A DNA stretch of 64,000 bases from Rhizobium halophilum (GCF_021648825.1 NZ_JAKJHS010000003.1:1-64000), one strand, 5' to 3'. Counted from the stretch's first letter, positions 19,459 to 30,496 are shown. Notes: a model not told the origin generated them from the letters alone. A program made the numbers and translations.

Positions 19459-19869
19459 TTAAAGCAGGTCCTGGAGGATAGGGATCAGTGGTTCGTCGGC
19501 CGGCGGCATAGGATAGGAACGAAGATCACGTGGCCGCACCCACTTGATCGCCTGCCCTTCACGACCCATCGGGATGCCCTCGTAGCGGCGGCAGATGAAA
19601 AGCGGCATAAGCAGGTGAAATGCCTCGTAGGTGTGACTGGCGAAGGTGACCGGCGCGAGACATGGGACCTTCGTGAAAATTCCGAGCTCCTCTTCCAGTT
19701 CCCGAATCAGCGTCTCCTCAGGTGTCTCTCCCTGCTCGACTTTACCGCCGGGAAATTCCCAAAGCCCAGCAAGCGACTTTCCCTCCGGACGCTGTGCAAG
19801 AAGGATACGCCCGTCTGGATCGATAAGCGCGCAGGCAGCAACGAGCAGGAGCGGACGTATGTTCGTCAT
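19459..19869 (-). CDS. mutT: MutT/Nudix hydrolase (8-oxo-dGTP diphosphatase type)
   Basis: A 136-residue Nudix enzyme, likely removing oxidised nucleotides such as 8-oxo-dGTP to prevent mutation. The Nudix box is complete at about residues 38-60: GGKVEQGETPEE followed by RELEEELGI. AQRPEGKSLAGLWEFPGGK is typical of MutT. The start is an ATG overlapping the stop of the GNAT gene (ATGA). It ends the argJ-GNAT-mutT unit. Confidence 0.93.
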   Translation of the reverse strand: MTNIRPLLLVAACALIDPDGRILLAQRPEGKSLAGLWEFPGGKVEQGETPEETLIRELEEELGIFTKVPCLAPVTFASHTYEAFHLLMPLFICRRYEGIPMGREGQAIKWVRPRDLRSYPMPPADEPLIPILQDLL

Positions 19870-20642
19870 CGATCCGCCTCCCGCCAATAGTGATACTCAT
19901 AAACCGCTTCAAACCCGAACTTCCGATACAGCTCAAGTGCGGGCGTGTTCGTGTCAAGAACCTGTAACCATGCACTGCGGGCGCCACTGATGCGGGCCCA
20001 GCGTAGTGCGGAGGCAAGCATTTCAGCTCCGAAGCCCTGACGCCGGAAAGCCTCTGCCACGGCAAACTCCATGACTCCGGCAAGATCATTGTCCTGCACG
20101 CAAAGCGCCACAGCCATTGGGCCATGTCGCGGCTTCTCAATGACAAACAGTCCTGTCGCCGGCTTGATGGCACTCAGTACCTCTGCCAAGGCAGGCTTCA
20201 GTCCCGGATCTTCGCCGCGCACTTGCAGGTTGGCGTCGACGAATCGGCCGATGTCATGCGTCGGCAAATGATCGATGGTGTCCGGAAGTGCGGGACGTCC
20301 CAAATCCGCTGTCATGACTTGGACAGTCTCAAACCGTTGCCAGCCTTGCTCAATCAACGTCTCGATCAAACGCGGCGGCGCAAGCGGCGTCTGCCGCACG
20401 ATAAGCGGGCGACCGTAGGCTTGGAAACGCTTGCGTGCCTTCTCTAGCCGCAAGTCCATGTCACGTACGTCCGAAGGATCCAGAGGCACGATGCAGTTCA
20501 GCCGCTTCGAAGGATGTCCACCGGAGAGACGAACCTGCCAGCTGCCGTCATAGATGACGGTCGCGGCCGGCCATGCGCGAAAGCCAACGGCCTCAAGGCG
20601 GCGAACAAGCGGCAGGTTGCTTGAAGAAGAGGTTGCTTGCAT
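19866..20642 (-). CDS. GNAT family N-acetyltransferase
   Basis: A 258-residue acetyltransferase whose C-terminal half (about 120-258) carries the GNAT fold: the acetyl-CoA loop is RRQGFGAEML and the end is LYRKFGFEAVYEYHYW. The N-terminal half is a divergent GNAT-like repeat. It begins 6 bp after argJ and overlaps mutT by four bases, so the three are co-translated. Substrate unknown; the neighbouring acetyl-transfer enzyme of arginine synthesis is only suggestive. Confidence 0.88.
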   Translation of the reverse strand: MQATSSSSNLPLVRRLEAVGFRAWPAATVIYDGSWQVRLSGGHPSKRLNCIVPLDPSDVRDMDLRLEKARKRFQAYGRPLIVRQTPLAPPRLIETLIEQGWQRFETVQVMTADLGRPALPDTIDHLPTHDIGRFVDANLQVRGEDPGLKPALAEVLSAIKPATGLFVIEKPRHGPMAVALCVQDNDLAGVMEFAVAEAFRRQGFGAEMLASALRWARISGARSAWLQVLDTNTPALELYRKFGFEAVYEYHYWREADR

Positions 20643-20648
20643 GCGACC

Positions 20649-21890
20649 TCAGCTCCGATAGTCGCCGTTGATGGCGACATATTCCTTGGTTAGATCGCAG
20701 GTCCAGACCGTGGCTTGGCCTTCGCCGATACCCAGGTCGACACGCACCGGAATGTCTTCTTGCTGCATGATCGCCGTCGCCGCAGCCTCCGAGTAAGCGG
20801 GATCCCGTTCCCCGTCGACCGCCACGCGCACATCGCCAAACCAGATGGCCAGTTTGTCACGATCGGCCATCTCACCCGATTTCCCGACTGCCATGACGAT
20901 GCGCCCCCAATTGGCGTCCTCGCCGGCGACAGCGGTTTTGACGAGCGGCGAATTGGCGATCGAGAGCGCTATCTTCTTGGCAGCGAGGTCGTTCTCGGCA
21001 CCAGTGACTGTGATCTCCACCATCTTACGGGCGCCCTCGCCATCGCGGACGACCTGCAAGGCAAGATCCCTGAGGAGATCGTTCAGCGCGGCGCGAAACT
21101 CTTCCAAAGCCGGATCATCGGCCGACGTCACCTTGACTTGGCCGCAGGCCGCTGCAACGCCCGTGGCAAACAGCATCAGCGTATCCGAGGTGGATGTGTC
21201 GCTATCAACCGTGACGGAGTTGAAGCTCGGCTCGACACCGGCGGAGAGCAGTTGCTGCAAAACCGTCGCCTCGATATCCGCGTCCGTCACCACGAAGGAG
21301 AGCATCGTTGCCATGTCCGGCGCGATCATGCCGGCACCCTTGGCAATGCCGTTAATCGTCACCTGCGTGCCGCCGATTTTAGCCCTCCGGGTCGCAACTT
21401 TGGGATAGGTGTCGGTGGTCATAATCGCCTTGGCTGCTTCCAGCCAGAAGTCCGGCACGGCGCTGTCGTTCATGGCGCCGAGGACGCCGACAAACTTCGT
21501 TGCATCGAGCGGCTCGCCGATCACGCCGGTCGAAGCGAGATAGACCTCGTTCTCGTCGCAGCCGACCGCGGCCGCCGCCGACTTCGCCGTGAGTTCCGTG
21601 GCGGCCTTGCCCTTGACACCGGTAAAGGCGTTGGCATTGCCCGAATTCACCACGACGGCGCGTGCCTTTCCGTGCGACAGATTGGCGCGGCAGAAGTCGA
21701 CCGGCGCTGATGGACACTTGGACCGCGTAAAGACGCCGGCCACAGCCGCAGGCTGGTCGAACACCATCAACAGCACGTCCGTGCGGTTCTTGTACTTGAT
21801 GCCGCCGGCCGCAGTCGCCATGCGCACGCCAGGGATTTCCGGCATGTCAGGAAAGGACTTCGGAGCGAGCGGAGATATGGAAGCTGACAT
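20649..21890 (-). CDS. argJ: Bifunctional glutamate N-acetyltransferase/amino-acid N-acetyltransferase ArgJ
   Basis: ArgJ recycles acetyl from N-acetylornithine to glutamate in arginine synthesis, and bifunctional forms also acetylate glutamate with acetyl-CoA. The 413-residue precursor cleaves itself; the conserved site is [10 protein letters not shown] near residue 120, where Thr becomes the nucleophile of the beta chain. The ATG at 21890 gives the usual [14 protein letters not shown] start. A terminator hairpin separates it from the parvulin gene upstream. Confidence 0.96.
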   Translation of the reverse strand: MSASISPLAPKSFPDMPEIPGVRMATAAGGIKYKNRTDVLLMVFDQPAAVAGVFTRSKCPSAPVDFCRANLSHGKARAVVVNSGNANAFTGVKGKAATELTAKSAAAAVGCDENEVYLASTGVIGEPLDATKFVGVLGAMNDSAVPDFWLEAAKAIMTTDTYPKVATRRAKIGGTQVTINGIAKGAGMIAPDMATMLSFVVTDADIEATVLQQLLSAGVEPSFNSVTVDSDTSTSDTLMLFATGVAAACGQVKVTSADDPALEEFRAALNDLLRDLALQVVRDGEGARKMVEITVTGAENDLAAKKIALSIANSPLVKTAVAGEDANWGRIVMAVGKSGEMADRDKLAIWFGDVRVAVDGERDPAYSEAAATAIMQQEDIPVRVDLGIGEGQATVWTCDLTKEYVAINGDYRS

Positions 21891-21915
21891 CAGTGGCGAT
21901 CCGGGCTGAACATGG

Positions 21916-21939
21916 AAGGGCCCGGAAAACCGGGCCCTT
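21916..21939. terminator. Hairpin between the parvulin gene and argJ
   Basis: Ten-base arms AAGGGCCCGG and CCGGGCCCTT enclose an AAAA loop, 9 bp beyond the parvulin stop on the minus strand. The stem is perfect and GC-rich, with only a short T-tract, so it likely stops or attenuates read-through into argJ. Confidence 0.6.
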
Positions 21940-21948
21940 GGGAAAGTC

Positions 21949-22836
21949 TTATTGCTGGTCCGCAGGCGCCTCGCCCGCTGCGGGGTCGGCATCGGGAGCC
22001 TTGTTGACCTCTTCATAACCCGCGCGCAGAGCTTCGTCCATGATCTCGACCTCCCGCTCGGCCTTTGCCTTTTCGATGATCGAAAGATACTTTTCACGCA
22101 TCACCAGCTGACGCACCTGCGGCTCGACCTGCTCTAGCGCCGGAGGCTGTACGTCGCGACGATCTTCAAGCGTGATGACGTGGTAGCCAAACTGCGACTT
22201 CACCGGCGTCTTCGTATACTCGCCCTTCTCTAGCGCGAAGGCTGCTTCCTCAAATTCAGGTACCATGCGACCCTTGGTGAACCAGCCGAGATCGCCGCCG
22301 TCGGACTTGTTCGAGTCCTCAGACTTCTCCTTGGCGAGTTCGGCAAAATCCTCGCCGGCGTCGAGCTGCTTGATAACGTCGTTTGCCTCTTCCTCGGTCT
22401 TCACGAGGATGTGGCGGGCACTGACCTCTTCCTGCTTCGGAAGGGCTGCAATTTCCTTCTCGTAGCGAGCTTTGACCTCGTCCTCGGTCACGGCGTCGAC
22501 CACATGCTTGCGGAAGTAGGCGTTATGCAACTCACGGTCCTTGATGTAGTCCAGTCGCTTCTGGAAGTCCTCCGTCTCGTCGATGCCCTCGTCGACCGCG
22601 CCCTGCGCAAGAAGCTTGACATCGATTGCGCCGGAAAGCGCGGCAACCCGCTTCTGCTCATCGGGAAGCTGCTGCAGCTGGGGGTCAAGGTTCTGGATCG
22701 CGAGGTCAAGCTCCGACTGGTGGATCTCCATGTCGCCGACCTTGGCAACAACTGCATCTTCCTGCGCGAAGGCTGGAGCGGCGAAGGAAACCGCGACAGC
22801 AAGAGCAGCCGTGGCGAGGAATTTGTGGCGCAACAT
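21949..22836 (-). CDS. Periplasmic peptidyl-prolyl isomerase, parvulin type
   Basis: A 295-residue exported foldase of the PrsA/SurA/PpiD type. A signal peptide (about 1-24, ending APAFA) precedes an N-terminal chaperone region and a parvulin domain at about 140-235, marked by [19 protein letters not shown] and VPEFEEAAF, then QFGYHVI. The C-terminus is acidic. The ATG at 22836 has an AAAGGTGA ribosome binding site. It diverges from secA, the motor that would export it. Confidence 0.92.
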   Translation of the reverse strand: MLRHKFLATAALAVAVSFAAPAFAQEDAVVAKVGDMEIHQSELDLAIQNLDPQLQQLPDEQKRVAALSGAIDVKLLAQGAVDEGIDETEDFQKRLDYIKDRELHNAYFRKHVVDAVTEDEVKARYEKEIAALPKQEEVSARHILVKTEEEANDVIKQLDAGEDFAELAKEKSEDSNKSDGGDLGWFTKGRMVPEFEEAAFALEKGEYTKTPVKSQFGYHVITLEDRRDVQPPALEQVEPQVRQLVMREKYLSIIEKAKAEREVEIMDEALRAGYEEVNKAPDADPAAGEAPADQQ

Positions 22837-22941
22837 CAAGTCACCTTTCGAGATATGGATGCCGGTCTCAGAAGCGCCTGATCCCGGTCGGAAAGCCTTC
22901 ACAAACATCGGAATGTGGCCTTTGTGTATCGGCCGCTACCG

Positions 22942-22970
22942 TTGACATCAATCGACCCCCCTCTTATCTG
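22942..22970 (+). promoter_or_regulatory. Candidate secA promoter
   Basis: TTGACA (22942-22947) is followed after 17 bases by TATCTG (22965-22970), a good housekeeping match, giving a leader of about 110 bases before the secA start. The -35 hexamer is perfect. This is a sequence match only. Confidence 0.5.
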
Positions 22971-23086
22971 TCACGCAACTTTGCGTCCAGAAGAGTTTCC
23001 GGGCGCAGCGGGCAATTTGCCGGGCGAAAACTCGGCCTAAGGCTTCGCTTTCTTTTATGTAAAGATGACTGGAAAGGACCATTCTG

Positions 23087-25804
23087 ATGGTCAGCTTTGG
23101 CGGATTGGCCCGCAAACTGTTCGGCTCTGCAAACGAACGTCGCATTCGCTCCTACAGATCATCGGTTGAGGCCGTCAACGCCCTCGAAGACCAGATCAAG
23201 TCTCTGTCCGACGCAGAGCTTGCGGCGAAGACCGCCGAGTTCCGCCAACAGCTAGAGGACGGCAAGAACCTTGACGACCTTCTCGTGCCGGCCTTTGCCG
23301 TGGTGCGCGAGGCGTCCCGCCGCGTACTCGGCATGCGCCCTTTCGATGTTCAGCTGACCGGCGCGATGATCCTTCACGATGGCGCCATTGCAGAAATGAA
23401 AACGGGCGAGGGCAAGACGCTAGTGGCAACGCTCGCAGTCTATCTCAACGCTCTGGCCGGCAAAGGCGTGCATGTCGTGACCGTGAACGACTACCTCGCC
23501 AGCCGCGACGCCGGGACTATGGGGCGCCTCTACGGCTTCCTTGGCTTGACGACAGGCGTGATCGTTCACGGCCTGAATGACGACCAGCGCCGCGCTGCCT
23601 ACGCCTGCGACATTACCTATGCGACCAACAACGAACTCGGCTTCGATTATCTTCGCGACAACATGAAGTACGAGCGCAACCAGATGGTTCAGCGCGGCCA
23701 CAACTATGCCATCGTCGACGAAGTCGATTCGATCCTTGTCGATGAAGCACGCACGCCGCTGATTATTTCCGGGCCGCTGGACGACCGTTCCGACCTCTAC
23801 ACCACCATCGACGCCTTCATCCCGATGCTGTCGGAGGAAGATTACGAAATCGACGAAAAGCAGCGCTCGGCGAACTTCTCGGAAGTTGGCACGGAAAAGC
23901 TGGAGAACCTGCTTCGCCAGGCCGGGCTTCTCAAGGGCGAGAGCCTCTACGACGTGGAGAACGTCGCCATCGTCCACCATATCAACAACGCGCTGAAGGC
24001 CCACAAGCTCTTCACCCGCGACAAGGACTACATCGTCCGCAACGGCGAGATCGTCATCATCGACGAGTTCACCGGCCGCATGATGCCCGGCCGCCGCTAT
24101 TCCGAGGGCCAGCACCAGGCGCTGGAGGCCAAGGAAAAGGTGCAGATCCAGCCAGAAAACCAGACACTTTCCTCAATCACCTTCCAGAACTACTTCCGCA
24201 TGTACGACAAGCTGGCTGGCATGACCGGTACGGCTGCGACGGAGGCCGAGGAGTTCGGCAACATTTATCGTCTCGAGGTTATCGAGGTGCCGACCAACCT
24301 GCCGATCCAGCGTATCGACGAAGACGACGAGGTCTACCGAACCTTCGAAGAGAAATTCAAGGCGATCATCGAGGAGATCAAGGCTGCCCACGAGCGGAAC
24401 CAGCCGGTTCTCGTCGGAACGACCTCGATCGAAAAGTCCGAGCTGCTCGCAACCATGTTGAAGCAGTCGGGCTTCGACAAGTTCCATGTGCTCAACGCAC
24501 GCTATCACGAGCAAGAGGCTTACATCGTCAGCCAGGCGGGCGTGCCGGGCGCCGTCACGATCGCGACCAACATGGCCGGTCGAGGCACCGACATTCAGCT
24601 TGGCGGCAATATCGACATGCGTCTGGAACGCGACCTTGAGGGGCTGGAGCCGGGGCCTGAACGCGACGCCAAGGAAGCCGCGATTCGTGCCGAGGTGAAG
24701 GCCCTGAAGGAAAAGGCGCTTGCTGCCGGCGGTCTCTATGTCATCGCCACCGAGCGGCACGAAAGCCGACGCATCGACAACCAGCTGCGTGGCCGTTCCG
24801 GGCGTCAGGGCGATCCGGGTCGGTCGAAGTTCTACCTGTCGCTGCAGGATGACCTGATGCGCATCTTCGGCACCAACCGGATGGACGGGATGTTGCAGAA
24901 GCTTGGGCTGAAAGAGGGTGAGGCGATCGTCCATCCTTGGATCAACAAGGCTTTGGAACGTGCTCAAAAGAAGGTCGAGGCGCGCAACTTCGACATTCGC
25001 AAAAACCTCCTGAAGTACGACGACGTCACCAACGACCAGCGCAAGGTGATCTTTGAACAGCGCATCGAACTGATGGATGCCGACCCGGAAGCACTGGGTG
25101 AAATCGTCGCGGATATGCGCAACGAGGTCATCGAGATTTTGGTGGCAAAACATATTCCCGAACGCGCCTATGCGGAGCAATGGGACGCTGCCGGCCTCAA
25201 GACGGAGATCCAGCGGCTCCTCAATCTCGACCTACCGATCGAGGATTGGGTAACGGAAGAAGGCATCGGCGAAGACGATATCCGCGAGCGCATCACCAAG
25301 GCTGCCGACCTGGCAGCCGCTGACCGCGCCGAACGCTTCGGACCCGAGGTCATGAACTATGTCCAGAGGTCGATCGTCCTGCAGACCGTTGACCACCTGT
25401 GGCGCGAGCACATCGTAAACCTTGATCACCTGCGTTCCGTCGTCGGTTTCCGCGGTTATGCGCAGCGGGATCCGCTGCAGGAATATAAGGCTGAGGCTTT
25501 CGAGCTCTTCCAGGCGCTGCTCGCTAACCTGCGCGAGGCTGTGACTGCGCAGATGATGCGCGTCGAGCTGGTGCGTGATCAACCCGCACCCGAACCGCCG
25601 CCGGTGATGGAAGCTCACCATCTTGATCCCCTCACGGGTGATGACGATTACGCCGGTGGGAACGATTCCGGCATGCAAGTGGCGCCCGATGATCGGGATC
25701 CGACAGACCCGGAGACTTGGGGCAAGGTCGGCCGTAACGAGGCATGCCCTTGCGGGTCAGGCAAAAAATACAAGCATTGCCACGGCGCTTTCGAGCAGGC
25801 TTAG
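23087..25804 (+). CDS. secA: Protein translocase ATPase SecA
   Basis: SecA pushes unfolded preproteins through SecYEG using ATP. The 905-residue product has normal length. Walker A lies in [12 protein letters not shown] (about residue 105), the DEAD-type box in [12 protein letters not shown], and the preprotein cross-linking and wing domains follow. The C-terminus carries the zinc-binding linker, [14 protein letters not shown], which contacts SecB and lipids. A GGAAAGGACC ribosome binding site precedes the ATG. Confidence 0.98.
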   Translation: MVSFGGLARKLFGSANERRIRSYRSSVEAVNALEDQIKSLSDAELAAKTAEFRQQLEDGKNLDDLLVPAFAVVREASRRVLGMRPFDVQLTGAMILHDGAIAEMKTGEGKTLVATLAVYLNALAGKGVHVVTVNDYLASRDAGTMGRLYGFLGLTTGVIVHGLNDDQRRAAYACDITYATNNELGFDYLRDNMKYERNQMVQRGHNYAIVDEVDSILVDEARTPLIISGPLDDRSDLYTTIDAFIPMLSEEDYEIDEKQRSANFSEVGTEKLENLLRQAGLLKGESLYDVENVAIVHHINNALKAHKLFTRDKDYIVRNGEIVIIDEFTGRMMPGRRYSEGQHQALEAKEKVQIQPENQTLSSITFQNYFRMYDKLAGMTGTAATEAEEFGNIYRLEVIEVPTNLPIQRIDEDDEVYRTFEEKFKAIIEEIKAAHERNQPVLVGTTSIEKSELLATMLKQSGFDKFHVLNARYHEQEAYIVSQAGVPGAVTIATNMAGRGTDIQLGGNIDMRLERDLEGLEPGPERDAKEAAIRAEVKALKEKALAAGGLYVIATERHESRRIDNQLRGRSGRQGDPGRSKFYLSLQDDLMRIFGTNRMDGMLQKLGLKEGEAIVHPWINKALERAQKKVEARNFDIRKNLLKYDDVTNDQRKVIFEQRIELMDADPEALGEIVADMRNEVIEILVAKHIPERAYAEQWDAAGLKTEIQRLLNLDLPIEDWVTEEGIGEDDIRERITKAADLAAADRAERFGPEVMNYVQRSIVLQTVDHLWREHIVNLDHLRSVVGFRGYAQRDPLQEYKAEAFELFQALLANLREAVTAQMMRVELVRDQPAPEPPPVMEAHHLDPLTGDDDYAGGNDSGMQVAPDDRDPTDPETWGKVGRNEACPCGSGKKYKHCHGAFEQA

Positions 25805-25943
25805 GGCATAGCAGCAAGATCGGCGATGTCGCTTCCGCGCGGCATAGCTCGTTTGGTGTGCGGGAAATGGCAACCACCGCAAGGATTGTTAACCCTGCCG
25901 TGGCAAGACTGGCATCGCGTGTTGCGTTTGATGCGAGTATTGC

Positions 25944-27365
25944 GTGCCGATCATTGCGGTCATCGAAACGGCGGAGAAGTTCCTCCCGAACAGCCTGCGC
26001 AGGCGGCTTGCGCCTTGGCTTGTCCGCTTCAATGAGAAGCGGAACGCCGAGGGGGACACGGCCCATGCGCAAGCTCAGGCTCTGGTCGCCTTCTCCATCC
26101 GGGTTGTCAGTGCTGCAATTGCGCTCGTTTCCCAGATCATTCTGGCCCGTGTCATGGGCGAATTCGAATATGGCATCTTCGCGTTCGTCTGGGTTCTTGT
26201 GATCCTGGGCGGCAGCCTTTCATGCCTGGGTTTCCACACGTCGATCATCCGCTTTCTTCCGTATCACCACACGGCAGGCGACATTGCCGCCGCGCGCGGC
26301 CTGCTGCTCGCCGCACGTGTTTTCACTCTTGTTTGCGCAAGCGTCGTAACGGGAGCCGGCCTCCTGTTCCTGCATTTCTACGGCAACCTGTTCGAGACTT
26401 ACTGGCTCGTGCCCCTGTTTCTTGCGCTGGTGACCCTGCCGATGATCGCTCTGGGTGACGTGCTGGACGGGACGGCTCGCGCAAACAGCTGGACCGTAAC
26501 GGCGCTGAGTCCAACCTTCCTCATCCGCCCGACACTGATCCTCGCATTCATGATTTCCGCCGTCTCGCTCGGTGCGCCAGAAACCGCCGTGACCGCCATG
26601 CAAGCGGCGCTCGCGGCGACCTACGTCACCACACTTCTGCAGTACGCCCGGCTACGTGTCAGGTTACAGCGGACCTATGGCCGTGGAACAATGCGGATTC
26701 ACTCCCGCGCGTGGCTGGCATACTCGCTGCCGATCTTTCTCATCGATGGTATCGGCTTTCTGCTGACAAACGCTGACGTCGTGGTTGTGGGTCTCTACTT
26801 GCCGCCGGATCAGGTCGGTATCTATTTCGCGGTCACCAAGATCATCGTCATAGTCCAGTTCGTGGCGTTCGCGGTCAAAGCAGCCGCCAGTCCCCGTTTT
26901 TCCGTTTTGCTTGCGATCAAAGACAAGGAGGAACTCGCCCGCTTTGCCGGCCAAGTTACCCGTTGGAGTTTCTGGCCGTCGCTCGTCATCGGGCTCGCAC
27001 TAATTCTCATCGGAGAGCAGCTTCTGAGCCTCTTCGGCCCCGCCTTCACCGAAGGACACTGGTTACTGCCGATCCTGTTTGCGGGTATCCTCGCGAAGGC
27101 TCTGATCGGACCGGGCGAGACACTGCTGAGCATGGGCGGGCATGAAAAACTCTGTGTTCTGATCTATGGGGTGGTTCTCGCCGCCGCGGTTGTCGCGAAC
27201 ATGATCCTTATACCGCAACTAGGCCTTGCGGGTGCCGCGGTCGCGACATCGTTGGCGATGGCTCTGGAGGCACTGCTCCTCCATGTCGCCATACGCCGCA
27301 CGCTGGGTATCACGTTGTTCGCGCTGGCCCGACCTCACATTGCTCCGAGTATCAAGGCTGTATGA
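25944..27365 (+). CDS. Polysaccharide flippase (oligosaccharide/Wzx-like transporter)
   Basis: A 473-residue integral membrane protein with about 12-14 predicted hydrophobic helices. It resembles the MATE-related flippases that move lipid-linked sugars across the inner membrane. Recognisable stretches include LVSQIILARVMGEFEYGIFAF early on and DVVVVGLYLPPDQVGIYFAVTKI in the middle. The start is a GTG at 25944 without a strong ribosome binding site, so the exact N-terminus is uncertain. It is translationally coupled by ATGA to the acetyltransferase gene downstream, suggesting a polysaccharide-modification pair. Confidence 0.82.
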   Translation: MPIIAVIETAEKFLPNSLRRRLAPWLVRFNEKRNAEGDTAHAQAQALVAFSIRVVSAAIALVSQIILARVMGEFEYGIFAFVWVLVILGGSLSCLGFHTSIIRFLPYHHTAGDIAAARGLLLAARVFTLVCASVVTGAGLLFLHFYGNLFETYWLVPLFLALVTLPMIALGDVLDGTARANSWTVTALSPTFLIRPTLILAFMISAVSLGAPETAVTAMQAALAATYVTTLLQYARLRVRLQRTYGRGTMRIHSRAWLAYSLPIFLIDGIGFLLTNADVVVVGLYLPPDQVGIYFAVTKIIVIVQFVAFAVKAAASPRFSVLLAIKDKEELARFAGQVTRWSFWPSLVIGLALILIGEQLLSLFGPAFTEGHWLLPILFAGILAKALIGPGETLLSMGGHEKLCVLIYGVVLAAAVVANMILIPQLGLAGAAVATSLAMALEALLLHVAIRRTLGITLFALARPHIAPSIKAV

Positions 27366-28651
27366 CCATGTCACAACCTCCCAATAGCTCTGATCTCGCG
27401 CGCGCTTTGGATGCAGGCTGGCCTCAGCCACTGGCGCCGACATGGCGGCAGGACCGGCCGCAGGCGGATGCGCAGGTTGCCGTCGGCAGAGTGGGGCGCG
27501 AACTCTGCCTTTATCCGGCGTCCTTTGGTTACGAAATCCAGCAGGAGCTGGAGTTCCTCACCAATCGCGCGATGGAAGCCAACATCTTTTTCAGCGCCCG
27601 CCTTTTGGCACCGGCCATGCCGCGCATCGACGACAAGCCGGTCCGGTTCGCGCTGATCCGTGATGAGGAAGGCGAGCGCAGCCGGATGCGTCTGCTCATG
27701 CCGTTCACGGTGGAGAAGCCTGGCTTCTCTGTCGGTCCCGCTATCGTTCGCGCCTGGGCCAATCCCTTCGGGCCGCTCGGTACTCCTTTGGTAGATGCTG
27801 AAGGTGCAGCCGAAACCCTGGACAATTTGCTTGAGGCTCTGGCAAGGCCGGAAGCACATCTTCCCTCTGTTCTCGTTCTGCCACAGGTCAGATTGAACGG
27901 ACGGTTCGCACAGTTGATGAGGGCTGTCGCGGTATCGCGCGATCTACCCGTCACGCTCACTGAGCGTCTACAGCGACCTATGCTGGAGAGTGCTGAGCCT
28001 GCGGAGACCTACCTGAAGGAAGCGATCTCTCCGCACCACTATCGAGAAATGCGCCGTCAGTGGCGAAGGCTCGCGGCGCAAGGCAGGCTGGAATATGCCG
28101 TAGCGCGGCAGCCTGAGGACGTGCGTCTGAAGATGGAGGAATTCCTGGCGCTGGAGGGAATGGGCTGGAAGGGACGCAAGCGCACGGCCTTGATCAACGA
28201 TCGCTACCGCGCCGCTTTCGCTCGTGAGGCCATCACCAATCTGGCAGAAATCGACGCCGTGCGGATCCACACCGTTGAATACCAGGGCAAAGCGATCGCC
28301 TCGCTCGTTGTCTTCCTCATGGCGGGAGAGGCCTTCACCTGGAAAACTGCCTATGACGAAACGTTCCGCCGTCACTCGCCGGGCAAGCTCTTGATGATGA
28401 AACTCACCGAGTGGCATCTCAACGACGCTAACATCCTTCGCACCGATTCCTGCGCCATTCCAAACCATCCGATCATGAGCCGGTTCTGGAGGGAGCGCGA
28501 GGAGATGGGCACGCTGGTCATCGGATTGAGCCGAAACAGCGACCGGGATGTGCGTCAAGTATCAGCGCAGCTTCACATGTATAACAGCACCCGCAACATG
28601 GCCCGGCTCCTACGCCAGAAAATCATGTCTATCGCCCGCAAACCCGAATGA
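27362..28651 (+). CDS. GNAT-type acetyltransferase, CelD/BioF2-like
   Basis: A 429-residue acyltransferase of the CelD/BioF2-like group, with the GNAT fold in the C-terminal half (about 210-380: YREMRRQWRRLAAQGRLEY, then FRRHSPGKLLMMKLTEW and TDSCAIPNHPIMSRFW). Such proteins are usually linked to exopolysaccharide or cellulose synthesis. The start overlaps the flippase stop by ATGA. No glycosyltransferases are near, so the sugar substrate is unknown. Confidence 0.8.
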   Translation: MTMSQPPNSSDLARALDAGWPQPLAPTWRQDRPQADAQVAVGRVGRELCLYPASFGYEIQQELEFLTNRAMEANIFFSARLLAPAMPRIDDKPVRFALIRDEEGERSRMRLLMPFTVEKPGFSVGPAIVRAWANPFGPLGTPLVDAEGAAETLDNLLEALARPEAHLPSVLVLPQVRLNGRFAQLMRAVAVSRDLPVTLTERLQRPMLESAEPAETYLKEAISPHHYREMRRQWRRLAAQGRLEYAVARQPEDVRLKMEEFLALEGMGWKGRKRTALINDRYRAAFAREAITNLAEIDAVRIHTVEYQGKAIASLVVFLMAGEAFTWKTAYDETFRRHSPGKLLMMKLTEWHLNDANILRTDSCAIPNHPIMSRFWREREEMGTLVIGLSRNSDRDVRQVSAQLHMYNSTRNMARLLRQKIMSIARKPE

Positions 28652-28669
28652 ACGCTGCAGTGAGACGCT

Positions 28670-30325
28670 CTACCGTGCAACGGCGGGCTGCCGCAGCAGC
28701 CGCCGGATGACCTTTCCGCTGGTGGTCAACGGCAGTTCGCCAACGAACGCGAACTCGCGGGGGTACTCATGCATGGACAGCCTGTCCTTCACCCAATCAC
28801 GAAGTTCATCGGCAAGCGTCTTGGAGGGATCGGTTCCCTCCGCCAAGACCACATACGCTTTGACGATCTCTGTCCGCACCGGATCAGGCTTCCCGATCAC
28901 TGCGGCGAGACGCACTGCCGGATGCGCCACGAGACAGTCCTCAACCTCGCTCGGCCCGATGCGGTAGCCCGACGAGGTTATGATGTCGTCGTCGCGGCCA
29001 ACAAAGGTGACATAACCGTCAGGATCCTGGCGCCCCAGGTCGCCAGTCAGCAGCCACCCGCCCGCAAACCTTGCCGCGGTCGCTTCAGGGTCGTTCCAGT
29101 ACCCAAGGAACATCCCTGGATCTGGTGCTTTCACCGCTATCTGCCCTAGGGATCCTGCATCAAGTGGATGTCCCTTATCGTCTACGATCGCGATCTGATG
29201 CCCCGGAATAGCTCGTCCGATGGCGCCGGCGCGAGAGATACCGAGTCTTGCCGAAGAGCCAAGGACGAAGTTGCATTCGGTCTGGCCAAAAAGTTCGTTG
29301 ACGGTCACCCCGAGAGTCTGACGCGCCCATTCATAAGTCTCACGGCCCAACGCTTCCCCTGCGGACGTGATGCTGCGCAAGTTGAGCCGGTAGATCTCTT
29401 GTGGATTCTCCACCTGCTTGAGCAGGCGCAATGCCGTCGGCGGGATGAAGGCGTTGCGCACTTGCATCTCCGAAAGAATGCGAAAGGCCATGTGAGGGTC
29501 GAACTTCTGCGCCGGAGACGAAACAACCGGAATTCCCAGCATCAGCGATGGCATCAGCACATTGAGCAAGCCACCGGCCCAGGCCCAGTCTGCGGGCGTC
29601 CAGATCCGGTCCCCTACCTGAGGAGCGAGGTCATGGCCCATCTGAAAGCCGGGGATATGTGCACCGAGCACGCGATGACCGTGCACGGCAGCTTTGGGCA
29701 ACCCGGTCGTCCCTGACGTGAAGATCATCAGAGCAGGATCATCAGGTGTCGTGTCGGCGGGCTCGTGCACCGGCGCATGTTGCGCGACAAGCTCGTCTAG
29801 CCGAATGAGGTTCGGCCCTGCAGGCACCTCCTCGGTCACAATGACATTCCGCAGGTCCGGCAGACGCGACAGCGCTCCCTGCAGGCGCGAGAGGCCAAAA
29901 GCGTTGGTGATGAGCACTGCAGCGCCTGCGGCTTTCAGACGGTAGACGAGCGCCTCCTCGCCGAACAGCAGAGCCAGGGGGAGCGCGATGGCGCCCAGCT
30001 TGTAGATCGCGACGTGCGACACAACAGTATCGTGGCCTTGCGGCAGAAGAAGCGCAACCCGTTCTCCCTGTAAGACCCCTAGACCCGAAAGACCATTCGC
30101 CAGGGAGTTGGAGCGTGCCGACAATTCGCCGTAGCTCATAGAGAGATGACGGCCAGCGGGATCGAAGTGCTGTAGACAGATCCGATCTGGCTCCTTGGCC
30201 GCCCATGCATCGCTGACCGCCACGCCCATGTTGAGGTTAGGGGGAATTCGCCACTCGAAGTCGCGAATGATATCGTCATAGGATGATCGGGAGGGTAGCA
30301 GCATGGCCTTCATTGCTGACAGCAT
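28670..30325 (-). CDS. Acyl-CoA synthetase, AMP-binding, medium-chain type
   Basis: A 551-residue adenylate-forming enzyme that activates a carboxylic acid to its acyl-CoA with ATP. The ATP-binding loop is MIFTSGTTGLPKAAV (about residue 205), the TGD region is LLTGDLGRQDPDGY, and the catalytic lysine lies in TTSGKVIRR near the C-terminus. The layout resembles acetate- or medium-chain-acyl-CoA ligases (ACSM), so the substrate cannot be fixed. It converges on the acetyltransferase gene. Confidence 0.88.
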   Translation of the reverse strand: MLSAMKAMLLPSRSSYDDIIRDFEWRIPPNLNMGVAVSDAWAAKEPDRICLQHFDPAGRHLSMSYGELSARSNSLANGLSGLGVLQGERVALLLPQGHDTVVSHVAIYKLGAIALPLALLFGEEALVYRLKAAGAAVLITNAFGLSRLQGALSRLPDLRNVIVTEEVPAGPNLIRLDELVAQHAPVHEPADTTPDDPALMIFTSGTTGLPKAAVHGHRVLGAHIPGFQMGHDLAPQVGDRIWTPADWAWAGGLLNVLMPSLMLGIPVVSSPAQKFDPHMAFRILSEMQVRNAFIPPTALRLLKQVENPQEIYRLNLRSITSAGEALGRETYEWARQTLGVTVNELFGQTECNFVLGSSARLGISRAGAIGRAIPGHQIAIVDDKGHPLDAGSLGQIAVKAPDPGMFLGYWNDPEATAARFAGGWLLTGDLGRQDPDGYVTFVGRDDDIITSSGYRIGPSEVEDCLVAHPAVRLAAVIGKPDPVRTEIVKAYVVLAEGTDPSKTLADELRDWVKDRLSMHEYPREFAFVGELPLTTSGKVIRRLLRQPAVAR

Positions 30326-30496
30326 TACCCATCCGCTAGCATCAGTGCGCTCCGCCTACAAGCGGGCCCGACGCATGTGCTTCTCGAGTTGCGGAGCAGT
30401 CCTGGTGATGGTTTTGTAGGCTCACGCACCGGACCAATCTGATAGCCGGCCTCGAATCCCGCCGGAACGAAGGCCCAACAGGCGACGGAGTTCTAC

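Noticed and set aside
20715..21710. 331-codon plus-strand open frame opposite argJ
   Set aside because: Shadow of argJ; argJ has complete motifs.
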